NCBI RefSeq assembly: GCF_001653235.2
Contig: NW_019154044.1
Location: 682,001 to 746,000 of the forward strand
Length of the DNA: 64,000 nucleotides
Source: Pochonia chlamydosporia 170
Lineage: Eukaryota; Ascomycota; Sordariomycetes; Hypocreales; Clavicipitaceae
Reading direction: 5' to 3'
Shown here: positions 34,500-45,166 of the stretch, piece after piece
Numbering within the stretch: position 1 is the stretch's first letter
How the letters are laid out: every line of letters starts with the position of its first letter
Made by a program: the position numbers and the translations under genes
Notes under the pieces: generated by a model
Told to the model about the DNA's origin: nothing
What the model saw: only the letters and a program-made list of their open reading frames with translations
The model's database searches: none

Positions 34500-35054
34500 T
34501 CATGCGTTGACGCAGTTGGTTGTATTGAACGACGTCTGGGCATCGTTTAGGACGTCAAGAATCCCTTGAGCCTGCTTCTTCGCAATGTCCTGAGCGGCAG
34601 CAGGGACTTTGGAGATGGTGGCATCAACAAGCCCCTTGCTATTGGTCGACATGTCAGAAATAGTTTGACGAACAACGTCGCATTCAAAATCCGTCTGGAT
34701 CTGAGGCTTCTTTGCCTTGAGATCATTGACGAGAGTTTGCGCATGAGTCTTGAGATTCTGCACAGGCGTTAGAAGTGACAGAGACTCCGACAAAGTGAGG
34801 TTTGCACTGGCGGAAACAGTATTCACGCCAGTTTTGATAGTGGAAATCAGCGTATAAGAGGCCTTAAGGACTGGGCCGGGATTGCAAGTCCATGCCAGGA
34901 CAGCCTGATCCAGGCTGTCGATGTTTGACTGAACTGCGGCAAAGACATCGGTGATGGCTTTTGCGTCGCGGGCGTCTAGAAAACGGTTGGAGCGGTAGGC
35001 GTCGGCACCAGAGATGGCGCAAAGTAAGGTAGTGGCAGAAACGCTCAACTTCAT
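34500..35054 (-). CDS. HsbA-like hydrophobic surface-binding protein, copy 3
   Basis: A single exon of 184 residues. Signal peptide MKLSVSATTLLCAISGADAY is followed by AITDVFAAVQSNIDSLDQAVLAW-type helices, ISTIKTGVNTVSASANLTL, and a C-terminal ISKVPAAAQDIAKKQAQGIL. This parallels copy 1 block by block, including the paired cysteine positions near CDVV/CGVV and the C-terminal NC. An extra cysteine occurs in AWTCNPGP. A TATATA element at 35154-35159 is about 100 nt before the start. Confidence 0.88.
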   Translation of the reverse strand: MKLSVSATTLLCAISGADAYRSNRFLDARDAKAITDVFAAVQSNIDSLDQAVLAWTCNPGPVLKASYTLISTIKTGVNTVSASANLTLSESLSLLTPVQNLKTHAQTLVNDLKAKKPQIQTDFECDVVRQTISDMSTNSKGLVDATISKVPAAAQDIAKKQAQGILDVLNDAQTSFNTTNCVNA

Positions 35055-37016
35055 GATGATTTATTTGATTTGGTTCAAGGTTTAAAGATGTTCTGTGGAG
35101 CTAGTTGTCGATCTCTGGGGAAATTCTTGTAGATCATGTTGGCTATTGGGGGCTATATATGCTTGTTGCAAAAAGTATTTCGTTGATGGGTTGCCAGGAC
35201 AGTTTGCCGGCCTCATCTTGGAAGTTGGCAGACATCGACACACCTAGACTTCGCCGGCTAGTATTACAATAAGCTATCGAAGACAAAATTGCGGTAACTA
35301 CCGCGGAATCATGGAGTTTCACAAGTTTTAATACATGTGAGATCCTGCAACAATAATATCGGCCCTACACTCAGACATGATATTTGGGCAGTTGCCAAGA
35401 GTCGAGAAACTAGTGCATGAAGCGATATCACCCTGCGAGCTGTTACCATTCGCCTTTGGCGCTTCTCCGGCAAGGTGAGCGAACAGACCTTGACGCGGGG
35501 TCTGGGGCAAAACATTCCATTGGCTAGTTAATAAGTCATGCAGACAATGGTCAGAACTGCCGTGAATGTTGCAACGTATTGCAGAGACATGTGCAAGTCT
35601 AGACTCAATGGATGTGGTGTAACTCTGTTCTGCGACATTGTTCTTTCCCTACGAAACTCGACGAGCAAGTGGCCGTCGCGATGGAGGCCCATATGTTACC
35701 ATTGTGCCAAAAGGGCAGCTTGGTCAAATGGCCAGAACTGAGTCTTGTCGTTGTTCTTCTACAGTGGTGGGGCTGTGATGATGAGAAAAGGATTCGGCAT
35801 TGGGTTGATAATATTTTTTGGACAAGTAGGACGCAGATGTTGCCTTGCAATTGCCTGGAATCGCTAAAGTTTTAGAAGTACGACCGAAAACTCTATGCGA
35901 GCCTTGTTAGTCCACTGAATCCCTCGTCCCGGGTTTGCTGCTCTGGGGGGCCGACTGAGGATCAAGAGTTAGTATGTGCCGAGCTGAGTCGGGCTTACTT
36001 TCCGGGTTTGGGCAGACTTAGGCGCATTTATTCGAAAAACAAGATAGTCAGAGAGGTGTAATTGTTGAGAACTGTTTTCCACGTCACCTAGGCAGACGAC
36101 TGTGTTCGTGTCAATAAGCAGTTCAGCTCAGGATCTGGCGAGTATAGCCTGAGTTTCAGTCTTCGGCCTTCCTGTATGCCCCTCTAAAACAAAATGTCAG
36201 CACATTTCTTAGCATTTCGCATTTCCAAGTTTGCGATCGCTCGGAAATTGCAGTATGGCATAACACCACCTCTCAGCCAGCGGGGACGGAATCGATCATC
36301 CCATTGCCGATCAACAGTGTTTCGCTATTGACGGAGTGAGATATTTAGCGAACCCACCGGCCGTAGCATCAGATGTTAGCTCTATAGTGGCTTTTTATCA
36401 TCGTATCACAATGTTGAGTCCTGGCTGTCTGCAACATCCAGCCAACCGCAATAAGTATCCATACTGTCATCAATTACTGTCAACTTGGCAGATCAAATAA
36501 CAGTCGTGATGCCCAAGATGATCATTCAACTTACTTCATTTTTTTTTTATAAATATTTGCATCAATGATGGACCATCATCTCACGGCCAGCCAACGAGGC
36601 GATAAGAGAGCAACCCGGGACGCAGGCTTGCGGGAATAACTGGTGGCTTGACATCTCCAGCTTTTCGCCGTGATTATGATGGACCCAATTTTGAGTGTCC
36701 AAAGGCTAAACGGGAAAAGTCCGTCACCTCAAAAGCCGAAGGCGATGCGACTCCAATTGAACCCCACGCGTCTTGGAACATCAGCATCGCGAAGGCAATT
36801 GAAGGCAACCACTACCAAACTCTCACATAGAAGGACCAAAGCATTGGTTAAAACTGGGTAAATCAATCCTTAAATCCCGACGTTCATCAACTAGTGACCT
36901 GATCGACACGCGACACTCTGCGGACCAACCAACGGAGGATATCGGACGCGAGGTTGTCGCTTCTCGTTGATTCATCAGTAAACACAGCATAAGACTCGTC
37001 TTCGTCAGTATCAACC
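35055..37016. other. Intergenic region of about 2 kb
   Basis: It holds the promoter of HsbA copy 3 (TATATA at 35154-35159) and the upstream region of the gene at 37017. A T-run near 36540 is the only low-complexity feature. No gene is supported. Confidence 0.5.
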
Positions 37017-37748
37017 ATGGGTCTCATTGCCAAAGCCGCCTTCTCATCCCTCATCGGGACAACGGGTCTCGCAGCTTATTTGGCTGCCAAAAATCCCGTC
37101 ATCTCGCCCATTGCGGCATCGGATGCCATCTGGAGCTCGAAACTGTTCAAGAGGTACAATCCATCGGCAAACCCAGCAACCCAGGATGTATGCATCAAGC
37201 GCATACCTCTCGACAAGATCCGACCTGAGCTTCTTAAGAACCCCGGCGATCTTGCGTTAGAATACTGTCGCGGCGTTTGGGCCGGCCATGGTAAGTTTGA
37301 AGTGCGCGTCCTTTTAAGACCACGTTCAACAACTAAGTGAGCCACAGGCTTCGAAATTCAGCGTCGCTACCTTCAGTGGAAATACTACGGCCCTGAAACG
37401 AATACGCAACTATGGACCAAGCAACAGCTATCGGAGAGCAAGTATGAAAAGGGCACATGCATTGTCGATCACTTCGAAGTCGTGGAAAAGACTCCCACGG
37501 CGATCACGGTGCGGTGCGGTGACTCTCCTCGCAACCAGGCTTTACGTGGAAGTGATGGCCTATTCATCATTGGCGCTGTTGTGGATCATACACGTGGCGA
37601 AGTTGAGCTTACGCTGAAGAGTTTACTATTCTCAAGTCAAGGCAAGGTATTGGGAGTGAAGGGACCAATGCCATCCTGGATGGAAGAGCTGCATCAGTGG
37701 TACGCGCGTATCTGGTCTGAGACTGGGTCACGGATATTGTTGAAATAG
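37017..37748 (+). CDS. Conserved fungal protein of unknown function
   Basis: Two exons, 37017-37290 and 37348-37748, give 224 residues. The start MGLIAKAAFSSLIGTTGLAAYLAAK is hydrophobic and could be a membrane anchor or mitochondrial signal. The body has VCIKRIPLDKIRPELL, LALEYCRGVWAGHGFEIQRRYLQWKY across the intron, GTCIVDHFEVVEKT, ITVRCGDSPRN, LFIIGAVVDHTRGEVELTLKSLLFS and a C-terminal PSWMEELHQWYARIW. The alternating strands look like a compact beta-rich domain. I cannot name the family. Confidence 0.75.
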
Positions 37749-38222
37749 GCCACGTTGACGGAACAAATAGGTTGACTGGAGCTGAAATGTATGACTGAGC
37801 TGAGATAATGTGACTAATATTGGTTCTGTTCCCTTTATGACAGGCTGGAAAGGATTGATGATCGCTCCGCACTGCCCTGGTGTTTGTGACATCTTCAAAG
37901 TCGGGGCTGAATCACTCAAGTTGGTGAGCTGCATGAACCTAGGAACCTGCATGCAGCTGCGTGCCCAAATGTTTCAGCCCAACTTTAATAGTGAGGCTAG
38001 CAACTCTAATCGGCTGACCACAAGGCTCTTTCCTCCGAACAAATTACAGGTTGTCTTCTGGCCATAAATGAACATCTTTCATATACCCGTCGACGACTAA
38101 GTGGCTTCACCACGGGTAGCTATTGGTCTCGAAGCGTACCCTACGTCGGTCTTCCTAATCATGGTGATACATTTTCAATAGGATATCATCTAGAGACGGC
38201 CATCTGGGTCATACCATCTACG
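37749..38222. other. Intergenic region upstream of the HET gene
   Basis: No feature was recognised beyond the expected promoter of the downstream gene. Confidence 0.5.
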
Positions 38223-39899
38223 ATGCGTCTCATTAATGTGAAGACATTGCAACTCGAAGAGTTCACGGCGTCACTGCCGCCACCTTACATTGCACTCTCT
38301 CATACTTGGGGCACCGATGAATTAACCTTGCACGAGTTTACGGGCGCCATTCCGCCCATTAAAACTTCGGGATTGCAGAAGGTATTGGACTTTTGTGAAG
38401 CTGTCAAGTCCAGGGCGACATCGGCAATCGAATACGTCTGGGTTGATACCTGCTGCATCGACAAGAGGAGTAGTGCCGAACTCTCAGAGGCTATCAACTC
38501 CATGTTTCACTGGTATCGTGAATCAAAATGCTGCTATGCTCTTTTAAGTGATGTGGAATATAATACCGCAGCGGATGAGGTTGGTGGTGACTTTGACAAG
38601 GCAAGGTGGTTCAAAAGAGGCTTTACGCTGCAAGAACTTCTGGCGCCGGACGAGGTTGACTTCTTCGACAAAAGTTGGAGATATATCGGCAATAGAACCG
38701 CTCTAGCAGAGCGAATCTCAAAAGCGACCACCATTCCAACAAACATGCTCCTAAACGGTCAGTATGAGCGGGCGAGTATAGCACAGAGGATCTCGTGGGC
38801 GGCGAAGAGACAGACAACTCGGCCAGAAGACGTAGCCTACTGCCTACTGGGCTTATTCGATGTCAACATGCCGCTCCTTTATGGGGAAGGGAACAAAGCA
38901 TTTATAAGGCTCCAAGAAGAGATATTAAAGGGGTCCGAAGACCAGTCAATTTTTGCCTGGGATGCCTCGAAATGGGTCTGTTCGACAGGAAGCGTTGGCG
39001 TCCTGGCACCTTCGCCTGCTTATTTTGAAGACAGTGGCAATATATCAGCACTTTCACTTCCTATGGGTGGCGACCCTTTTATTTCCAGCAAAGGCATCAG
39101 CATCACGCTGTCGCTTCAGGGAACAGACCCAAAATGCTCCGACGTGGCTATCCTCTCATGTCTTTTTGACGGCGACTTGGGCTCCCGAGTAGGGATTCCC
39201 GTATGGCGATTTACTTCCAACAAAGCGCTCTGTATCCGGAAAAACGTAAAGTTGGAACGGGTCCAGGTCTTTGCGCCAAGCACGTTGGCCGCTGCCAAGG
39301 ACCGGATCACTTTCGACAGAGGGTATAGATTCGTTTATCTATTGTCCAGTGGCCCTCGTTGCTTGATCCGTTATGAACCGGATGCATCGTCCCACTGGGA
39401 ATGGAAAGGATACAACTCGGATGATCTGGATATGGCATGGACTCACGCTAGGGATACTCAGTCGTTGACTCTGGAGGCACCTCGGAGTTCTATATGGAAC
39501 TGCAACACAATCTCCGTTACCCATGTATTCGAGTATAACACAGAACCTTTGGGGAGGATAAAGGTTAACAATAAGAGGTGTTTTGGTCTCAGGCTGTGGT
39601 TGAAAGCATGTTTTGTTAACAGTCGTGTGGAACTAATCGATCTTACATCTTCTGCACGGCGGAAGAAATATACCATCAGGCAAGAGGATCTTCGGACGCC
39701 GACTGAATGCGCAAGTAACAGAGCCCTGGTCAATTCCAGGAATAATGTAAATGATGTTATACAGATGACAAGCAAGGGGAGCAGTGCGAGTCTCAATTTA
39801 GGTATCATGAGACTTACTGCGAGCGTCCAGAATACGTATGCTTACGGAACTCCGATGCTCTTGGTGAGATTGCAGGAAAGCCGAAGAGTGAAAGAATAG
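38223..39899 (+). CDS. HET-domain protein (heterokaryon incompatibility type)
   Basis: A single exon of 558 residues. The N-terminus MRLINVKTLQLEEF leads into the HET domain: PPYIALSHTWGTDELTL, EYVWVDTCCIDKRSSAELSEAINSMF and RWFKRGFTLQELLAPDEVDFF, then RTTRPEDVAYCLLGLFDVNMPLLYGEG-like sequence (KRQTTRPEDVAYCLLGLF). HET proteins trigger non-self recognition and cell death in fungi. No NACHT, WD or ankyrin repeats follow; the C-terminal 300 residues are the diverse region common in HET-only proteins. The gene appears intact. Confidence 0.93.
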   Translation: MRLINVKTLQLEEFTASLPPPYIALSHTWGTDELTLHEFTGAIPPIKTSGLQKVLDFCEAVKSRATSAIEYVWVDTCCIDKRSSAELSEAINSMFHWYRESKCCYALLSDVEYNTAADEVGGDFDKARWFKRGFTLQELLAPDEVDFFDKSWRYIGNRTALAERISKATTIPTNMLLNGQYERASIAQRISWAAKRQTTRPEDVAYCLLGLFDVNMPLLYGEGNKAFIRLQEEILKGSEDQSIFAWDASKWVCSTGSVGVLAPSPAYFEDSGNISALSLPMGGDPFISSKGISITLSLQGTDPKCSDVAILSCLFDGDLGSRVGIPVWRFTSNKALCIRKNVKLERVQVFAPSTLAAAKDRITFDRGYRFVYLLSSGPRCLIRYEPDASSHWEWKGYNSDDLDMAWTHARDTQSLTLEAPRSSIWNCNTISVTHVFEYNTEPLGRIKVNNKRCFGLRLWLKACFVNSRVELIDLTSSARRKKYTIRQEDLRTPTECASNRALVNSRNNVNDVIQMTSKGSSASLNLGIMRLTASVQNTYAYGTPMLLVRLQESRRVKE

Positions 39900-41285
39900 A
39901 ACTCAAAGGCACTGCAGATGATTGAAACATATAGCTCTACACATATCAGGCAGAGCTGGGACAAGATCTAGAGTATTATGAGTGTTTGAGAATTTGGCGA
40001 AGTCATGCTCACAATTCTTGACCACACTATTTATAGTCATCGCTGCTAGATCGTAAAAGAGACCAGAAAGAAGGCTGTCTATCTTTGTTTCTTCCAAATA
40101 ATAGACCCGTGCTCTGACACCAAGGTAAATAATTAACTTGACCTAGTATTGGCATTATTGTTATGTATAACCTATTACGCTAGAATAAAATCAAGCTACC
40201 TTAAATTTCTGTGTATGGTATATTTAGTATTTACTACTAAATAACTCTCATACTATAATGTTCAACTAATTATATAACTTAGATACAGGCAGTGTTCAGC
40301 GATGGATGGTAGCAACTCCATGTTCACAATTAGTTGAACGCCAAAATTCTCAATTTTAAGCACCTGTGTTCATATGGTGCAAACGAGGCGCGTTAACTCT
40401 GTGGGGTGATTCCTCCAGTTAACACGTTGCTTATCTTCCTGACAATTTATGAACTGCTTCGGAACCATATAGTGTTTTACAATGTTTCTTCAATTGTCCT
40501 ACCCTGCTATATCAAAACACATACAAGACAGAGTGAGCAAAGCAGATAGAAAAGAAAGCCAAACTACTACCAGTGTTGAACCAGGTAGTGTTGAATGTTG
40601 AATGTAGAAACACACTCGCAAGGCCATAAAACGAACCAAAGACCCCTGCAAACATAACTTCGTAAAATAGTATTCCAATTTGGTATTTGTGCCGTTACTC
40701 CAGTACAGTAAATGTCCAGCATGCTTCATCTGGTGTTACAAGAAGAAGCACGCGTATCAACAACGAAGAGACAAAAAGCGAATCATTTCTCAACAGCGAC
40801 GGGGGAAGCGTGTAGGAGATAGAATAACGAATGTTGCACGCAGCGGCAGCAGAGCAAGCATGTGCGTAGGGTAAACTTGGATAATGAATGTAGCGCTCTC
40901 TGGCACAGAAAGAAGACAACCTTAGCATATAAAGGTAGCTCTTACTACTACTATCCTTGGTAAGAGACTCCAAGATTTCTGTAGTAAGCGCTGTGTCGAA
41001 AGAAATACCCGACACCTCTAGGACAGAAAAAACAATAAAACAAACGCAAATAAGACGGAAAGAAAAACAGGATGTTTGTGACATCCGGGGAGAAAAGGCA
41101 GGCTGTGACTAGAGTCACAGCCGTACCAAAGATCATCAAGTCAGAAAGGGAAGGCTACCTTGTGAAAGCTGCCAATAAGCACAATACAACAACCGAATTT
41201 CTTTGCAAACTTGCAAGTGAATTCCATCTTAGGTAAATTTGAACGAAAATTGATGACGTATGGCTGTCCTAGCTTGAAAGAGACT
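39900..41285. other. AT-rich intergenic region with a dispersed repeat
   Basis: No gene is supported. ATGTTCAACTAATTAT at 40258-40273 has its inverted partner AATTAGTTGAAC at 40328-40339. Confidence 0.5.
40258..40339. repeat. Short inverted repeat, MITE-like
   Basis: GTTCAACTAATT (40260-40271) and AATTAGTTGAAC (40328-40339) are perfect 12-bp inverted arms about 80 bp end to end. The left arm, extended to ATGTTCAACTAATTAT, recurs exactly at 46381-46396. Confidence 0.5.
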
Positions 41286-42224
41286 TCATCGTTTGCTAGG
41301 AGGCTGACACACTCGGAGGCGCTGGCCTTTCACCGCTGTCTTTCTTGGTCGTCCGCGTGCTCGGCTCCCTACTTTGCACAATTTCACGTGGGCTCTATGC
41401 TCATTAATATCCGCTTCGCTTGCTGCTTCCGAGCAAATGCATTGGAAATGAAGACGTTGAGGTACACATGACATTTGGGCCAAATGTCTGCAGTAGTGGT
41501 CTTTGCGAGCGTTAGAATAGCCGCATCGACACACATACACCCCACGGCTACTTGTTGCATGTGCTCTGGTCGTATAGTGCCGGTCTAAGTCTTTGGGACT
41601 CTGGAATACTTTATCGCATCCACGTTGACAAATGTGTTGCGGGCGGCTACTCCCTGCGATCAACTTTTGCTGGTGCGGTTCAAGAGAATTGCGTATTGAC
41701 CCGGAAGACAAAGGCGTACTAGTCATGGAGGAAGAGCTGCTGGCGTCGAATTTCTCGCCTCGTATACTGATGTGTGGTAACAGTTGTTCTCCATTGGAGG
41801 ACAAGAGACTGCTGCCAGTCAGTTTTGGCGAGTCGCTTGCGATTTGTGCAGAGTGTGAAGCCGCAGCCGAATATCCTTGAGGACGTTGTGGCTGCATGCA
41901 CAGGTGTGTGTTAGAAGTCTCAGTCTCTACGGCCATAGAGGACTGGTCAAGCCTATCAGAATAGGGCATGTTCTCTGTGTTTTCGGTGGTTTGGTTAAGA
42001 TGAAATTCCGCCTGTAGTTCGGAGTTAATCTCAAATGACGTTCCATGCTCTGGTGGTAACTGCTGCTTGCTAAAGTCGAAGTCCAGAACAGTGCAAGATG
42101 GATCAAGGCCCTGTGCACCATATCCATATTCAAGATATAGACTGTCGGTTCTAGCAAACAGTGAACCGCTCTGAGAAGTTTCGTTGTAAGAGATCCGCGT
42201 CCAATCATAATCAGTCGTTTTCAA
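41286..42224 (-). CDS. C2H2 zinc finger protein
   Basis: A single exon of 312 residues. The first 190 residues are polar and low in complexity, with a serine-rich stretch. A zinc finger with an unusual start, CQRGCDKVFQSPKDLDRHYTTRAH, follows, then a second finger-like unit CRCGYSNARKDHYCRHLAQMSC, then a cysteine/histidine segment (CICSEAASEADINEHRAHVKLC). The C-terminus is basic (GSRARGRPRKTAVKGQR, AT-hook-like GRPRK) and may be a nuclear signal or minor-groove contact. This layout is common in fungal C2H2 factors of unknown targets. Confidence 0.85.
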   Translation of the reverse strand: MKTTDYDWTRISYNETSQSGSLFARTDSLYLEYGYGAQGLDPSCTVLDFDFSKQQLPPEHGTSFEINSELQAEFHLNQTTENTENMPYSDRLDQSSMAVETETSNTHLCMQPQRPQGYSAAASHSAQIASDSPKLTGSSLLSSNGEQLLPHISIRGEKFDASSSSSMTSTPLSSGSIRNSLEPHQQKLIAGSSRPQHICQRGCDKVFQSPKDLDRHYTTRAHATSSRGVYVCRCGYSNARKDHYCRHLAQMSCVPQRLHFQCICSEAASEADINEHRAHVKLCKVGSRARGRPRKTAVKGQRLRVCQPPSKR

Positions 42225-43532
42225 GTAAGAAAGAAACTCGTCGAAGTCGTAGTTATGTTCTTGACAAAATTCGCTCGGGCCATGCCCTGCTCGTCTTAGG
42301 TGATCATTGTCGCTCCTCTGAATTGGTCGGGCGCGGGGTCACTATGGCCCCGCACCGCAGCAGAGGAAATGTTTAAAGAATCCAGTCAATTGTATTGAAT
42401 GTTCCCTGACAAACGTCGGGGTTCGGGTAATTTAGTGCGGTGAGTGGTGGTTGAGGTACCGGAGCTGTATCAAGACTCAACAGCCGGGCCTCTCTGGAGT
42501 GGGAACGGTTTGGGATAAAATAATCAAAACTTTTCAAGAATGGCAATAAACGAATCAAAGGCTTGATTCATTAATGGTACCAGACAATTTGACTTCACAG
42601 GCACCTCCCCCTGGCCCATGGCCTCCTCTGTGTTAAAGTCGAATGCAGTACCCAAGACAAAACAAGCTCGGAGATCACCATGTACTCCGAAATTGAGTGT
42701 CGTCCGCACATGCCAGTCTGATACTGATAAGCATCAAAGCTCAAGGTCATGCGAAGGAATTTGTGACGGGAATCAATCGAGTTCCAATGTGTGATTATGG
42801 CTGGGTAGTCGGTCGTAACGGCTGCTGGGTGCTGAGTTGAAGACCCGACTCTCCGATCTGGGCGTCACGCAGATATTAAATCTTCGCCTAGATTCAATGT
42901 TGCCAGCTTTTGACAACCGGCGGTCTGAGTTGCGGAACAAACTGGCCCCAATAAAATGGCCCCAAGGGTTGTAGCCTCAAAAATGGGTACATGTTCTGAG
43001 TCGGTAGACTCGATATACATGAAGAGACAGAAATAGTAGCTTTTACATGAGCAGAGCTAACAGATGTACTTCAAAGATACCCATTTGGGGCCATTTTCAT
43101 GTACCTAGGTAGCTAGCTTCACCCTGGTTCCTATCTTGGCCACCTTGTAAGCCGACTCGCAAAGAGTGAGGCTGACAGCATTCCTTGCATGTCCCGACGT
43201 GAGCTGTCAAGTTGTTAGCAAATGATCACAGGCCACATGAAATCGGGTGTGTGGCCACCTCACCAGGGTGCTGGGGGTTCTTCCTAATCACACCTCCCGG
43301 TTGGTGGTGCTTATTGTGGTGGCTAAAATATCTGAGACTTTGATGATGTTCTGCGTTTAACTCGCACGACACCCTCCATGCTCTTTGTTCCTTTCCTTGT
43401 CCCCTCAACAGGACAACTAACTGGTCGCTCGGTCGGTTCACAATAAGACCCCATCACCAACACGGTCTCCAAGGTGTTGACACTATTGTATCATTTTACA
43501 TCGTTCTTGAGCAGGTTGATCGTATTAGTATA
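42225..43532. other. Intergenic region with TGGGGCCA repeats
   Basis: No gene is supported. It carries three copies of TGGGGCCA/TGGCCCCA (42943-42964 as a pair, 43086-43093 single). Confidence 0.5.
42943..43093. repeat. Inverted TGGGGCCA repeat, left group
   Basis: TGGCCCCA-ATAAAA-TGGCCCCA at 42943-42964 is opposed by TGGGGCCATTTT at 43086-43097. AAAATGGCCCCAA and TTGGGGCCATTTT are 13-bp inverted arms. An inner pair, AAATGGGTA and TACCCATTT, is also inverted. The layout resembles a small non-autonomous DNA element. Confidence 0.5.
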
Positions 43533-44579
43533 ATGCAAATGAAACACAACGCATCCTCCGGCCTCCACAAGACTTCATTTGATGTGCCGTATGAGAACTT
43601 CGTTGGTGCAGTCCTCGACGGCCGGTATCGTATTGAACGGTTCGTCCGGGCAAAAGGGCATGCGGAATATTTTATTCTGAACTCTATGGAGGATGAGAGC
43701 TTAAAACTACACGCTGAAAGCTATGACTTGAAAGGGATATGCCGCGAAGTACGCCAGTCAAGGCAACGTCACATTCGGCGACGAGCTGTAACAGCTGACG
43801 AACGAATTTACCAGAATGGAAAGTTATTTCTGATATTTTCGAAAACAACATGTGGCATACAAAAGTTTCCCGGCGTGGTAGCCAGACACAGCCTAGAGAG
43901 CATTTCCAAATCAGATTCGTCTTCTACCGCGATATCTTGCGCACCTTGTCAGCCACTAGGTGAGGGAATACTGTTAAAGCTGGAAGCGGTGGTTATGACA
44001 ACCAATATTGTCATTTCAGGCCTGCTCAACAACCCGAGTGGTGTTGATGGCAAAATCTCAGCTATCTCGCGACTACGAGAAGATAAGTTGCGGGAGGCGA
44101 GATGGGATCTACACGAGGCGTTACAGACGGCTGGCACTTTGTCAAATTACGACACATCTGCATGCTACATCATGCCAGAGTTTCGGGCCTGGGATGCCGA
44201 AGACTATTCATATCGCGGAATCTTGAATACAAAGGTCAGCACCAGTTCCTGCTGCAAGCTGATGGAAGGAAATTGTGGATATTGCAGTGCTGGTTTGATG
44301 GGACGGGCGGCAATCGAACGGCGCCGAGAAAATCTCTGGAAGGACATTTTGGTTTCATTAGGCTTGATACAGCGTTGCCCAATACCTTATTTCTCCAAGA
44401 TTCCATCGAGTTTTGTATTGGAGCCGATCCAATTGACCTATGCGGAGGCACTTGGACAGACCTCATCGCATGCACTCGTCCCGAAGCCGGTTCCCAAGTC
44501 AGCCAGAAGAACCGCAAAGCAGCGGGCCAAAAGACAGAGGCGCAGAGCAAAAGAGATTCAAGAGAATACAGGAGACTAA
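43533..44579 (+). CDS. Orphan protein with a degenerate kinase-like N-lobe
   Basis: Two exons are likely, 43533-43959 and 44020-44579, with a 60-nt in-frame GTGAGG...TTTCAG intron, giving 328 residues. FVGAVLDGRYRIERFVRAKGHAEYFIL resembles the opening strands of a protein kinase, but the glycine-loop is broken and I find no HRD or DFG motif. AESYDLKGICREVRQSRQRHIRRR is a conserved-looking basic helix. The C-terminus ends in a very basic ARRTAKQRAKRQRRRAKE, a likely nuclear signal. It lies between two groups of TGGGGCCA repeats. A pseudokinase-like orphan is the best description. Confidence 0.55.
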   Translation: MQMKHNASSGLHKTSFDVPYENFVGAVLDGRYRIERFVRAKGHAEYFILNSMEDESLKLHAESYDLKGICREVRQSRQRHIRRRAVTADERIYQNGKLFLIFSKTTCGIQKFPGVVARHSLESISKSDSSSTAISCAPCQPLGEGILLKLEAVVMTTNIVISGLLNNPSGVDGKISAISRLREDKLREARWDLHEALQTAGTLSNYDTSACYIMPEFRAWDAEDYSYRGILNTKVSTSSCCKLMEGNCGYCSAGLMGRAAIERRRENLWKDILVSLGLIQRCPIPYFSKIPSSFVLEPIQLTYAEALGQTSSHALVPKPVPKSARRTAKQRAKRQRRRAKEIQENTGD

Positions 44580-44811
44580 GCACAGTTCAGTGAATTACTT
44601 CTAGCTTTCGAGACCTAGATCATGCCAATTGAGCACTGGTTTTGCGGAGAGGTTTTGTGGCCGGGCATGTTAGGTGAGCCTACTTCTATAATGAACTCGC
44701 AGCCCCATACCTTGGACAATCATTCTGAACATGTTCTAGTTGTAAACGATAAAGATATGGCGAAGCATTCGTGTTACAGACCTTTAAGCCAATAAGCAAG
44801 TGGCGGCTCGT

Positions 44812-44903
44812 TGGGGCCAGTTTATCTGGGGCCATATATCATCCAAGTCAATAGGTTTCATCTTATGAAGAGATTCATCTTTGGGGCCACTATTCTGGGG
44901 CCA
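44812..44903 (+). repeat. Direct TGGGGCCA double-unit repeat, right group
   Basis: Unit 1 is TGGGGCCA-GTTTATC-TGGGGCCA (44812-44834). Unit 2 is TGGGGCCA-CTATTC-TGGGGCCA (44882-44903). Both match, in opposite orientation, the pair at 42943-42964. Confidence 0.6.
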
Positions 44904-45057
44904 AATAAGAAATTGCAAGCTTCAGACCGCCAGAGAAACAAGTTGCCCCAATGCGATTGAACCACGAAGATGTACCTGGCTAGGAGCAATGCCACAATCC
45001 AGGGGAAGTCAATCGCCCTGCATTGTTGAAGCCGATTTATATTTTGGCCGAGCCAGG

Positions 45058-45065
45058 TATATAAG
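45058..45065 (+). promoter_or_regulatory. TATA box of the small gene at 45167
   Basis: TATATAAG lies 102-109 nt before the ATG, flanked by GC-rich sequence. Confidence 0.55.
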
Positions 45066-45166
45066 AGCAGATGAGGTCCATTCAATAAGCTCCGATCTAT
45101 TTCTATTGTCTATAATTGACCGTATTTCTTGAAAACACTCTTCACTTTCACCTTTTACGGCTCAGT

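Larger units (their letters stand above)
44580..45166. other. Intergenic region with TGGGGCCA repeats and a TATA promoter
   Basis: No gene was seen. Two direct pairs of TGGGGCCA lie at 44812-44834 and 44882-44903. TATATAAG is at 45058-45065. Confidence 0.55.

Noticed and set aside
40695..41084. Hydrophobic minus-strand frame in AT-rich sequence
   Set aside because: The composition explains the hydrophobic residues. There is no start context or family match.
44102..44593. Second plus-strand frame overlapping the kinase-like orphan
   Set aside because: It is a shadow frame. The main frame is longer, starts at a good ATG and ends in a coherent basic tail.
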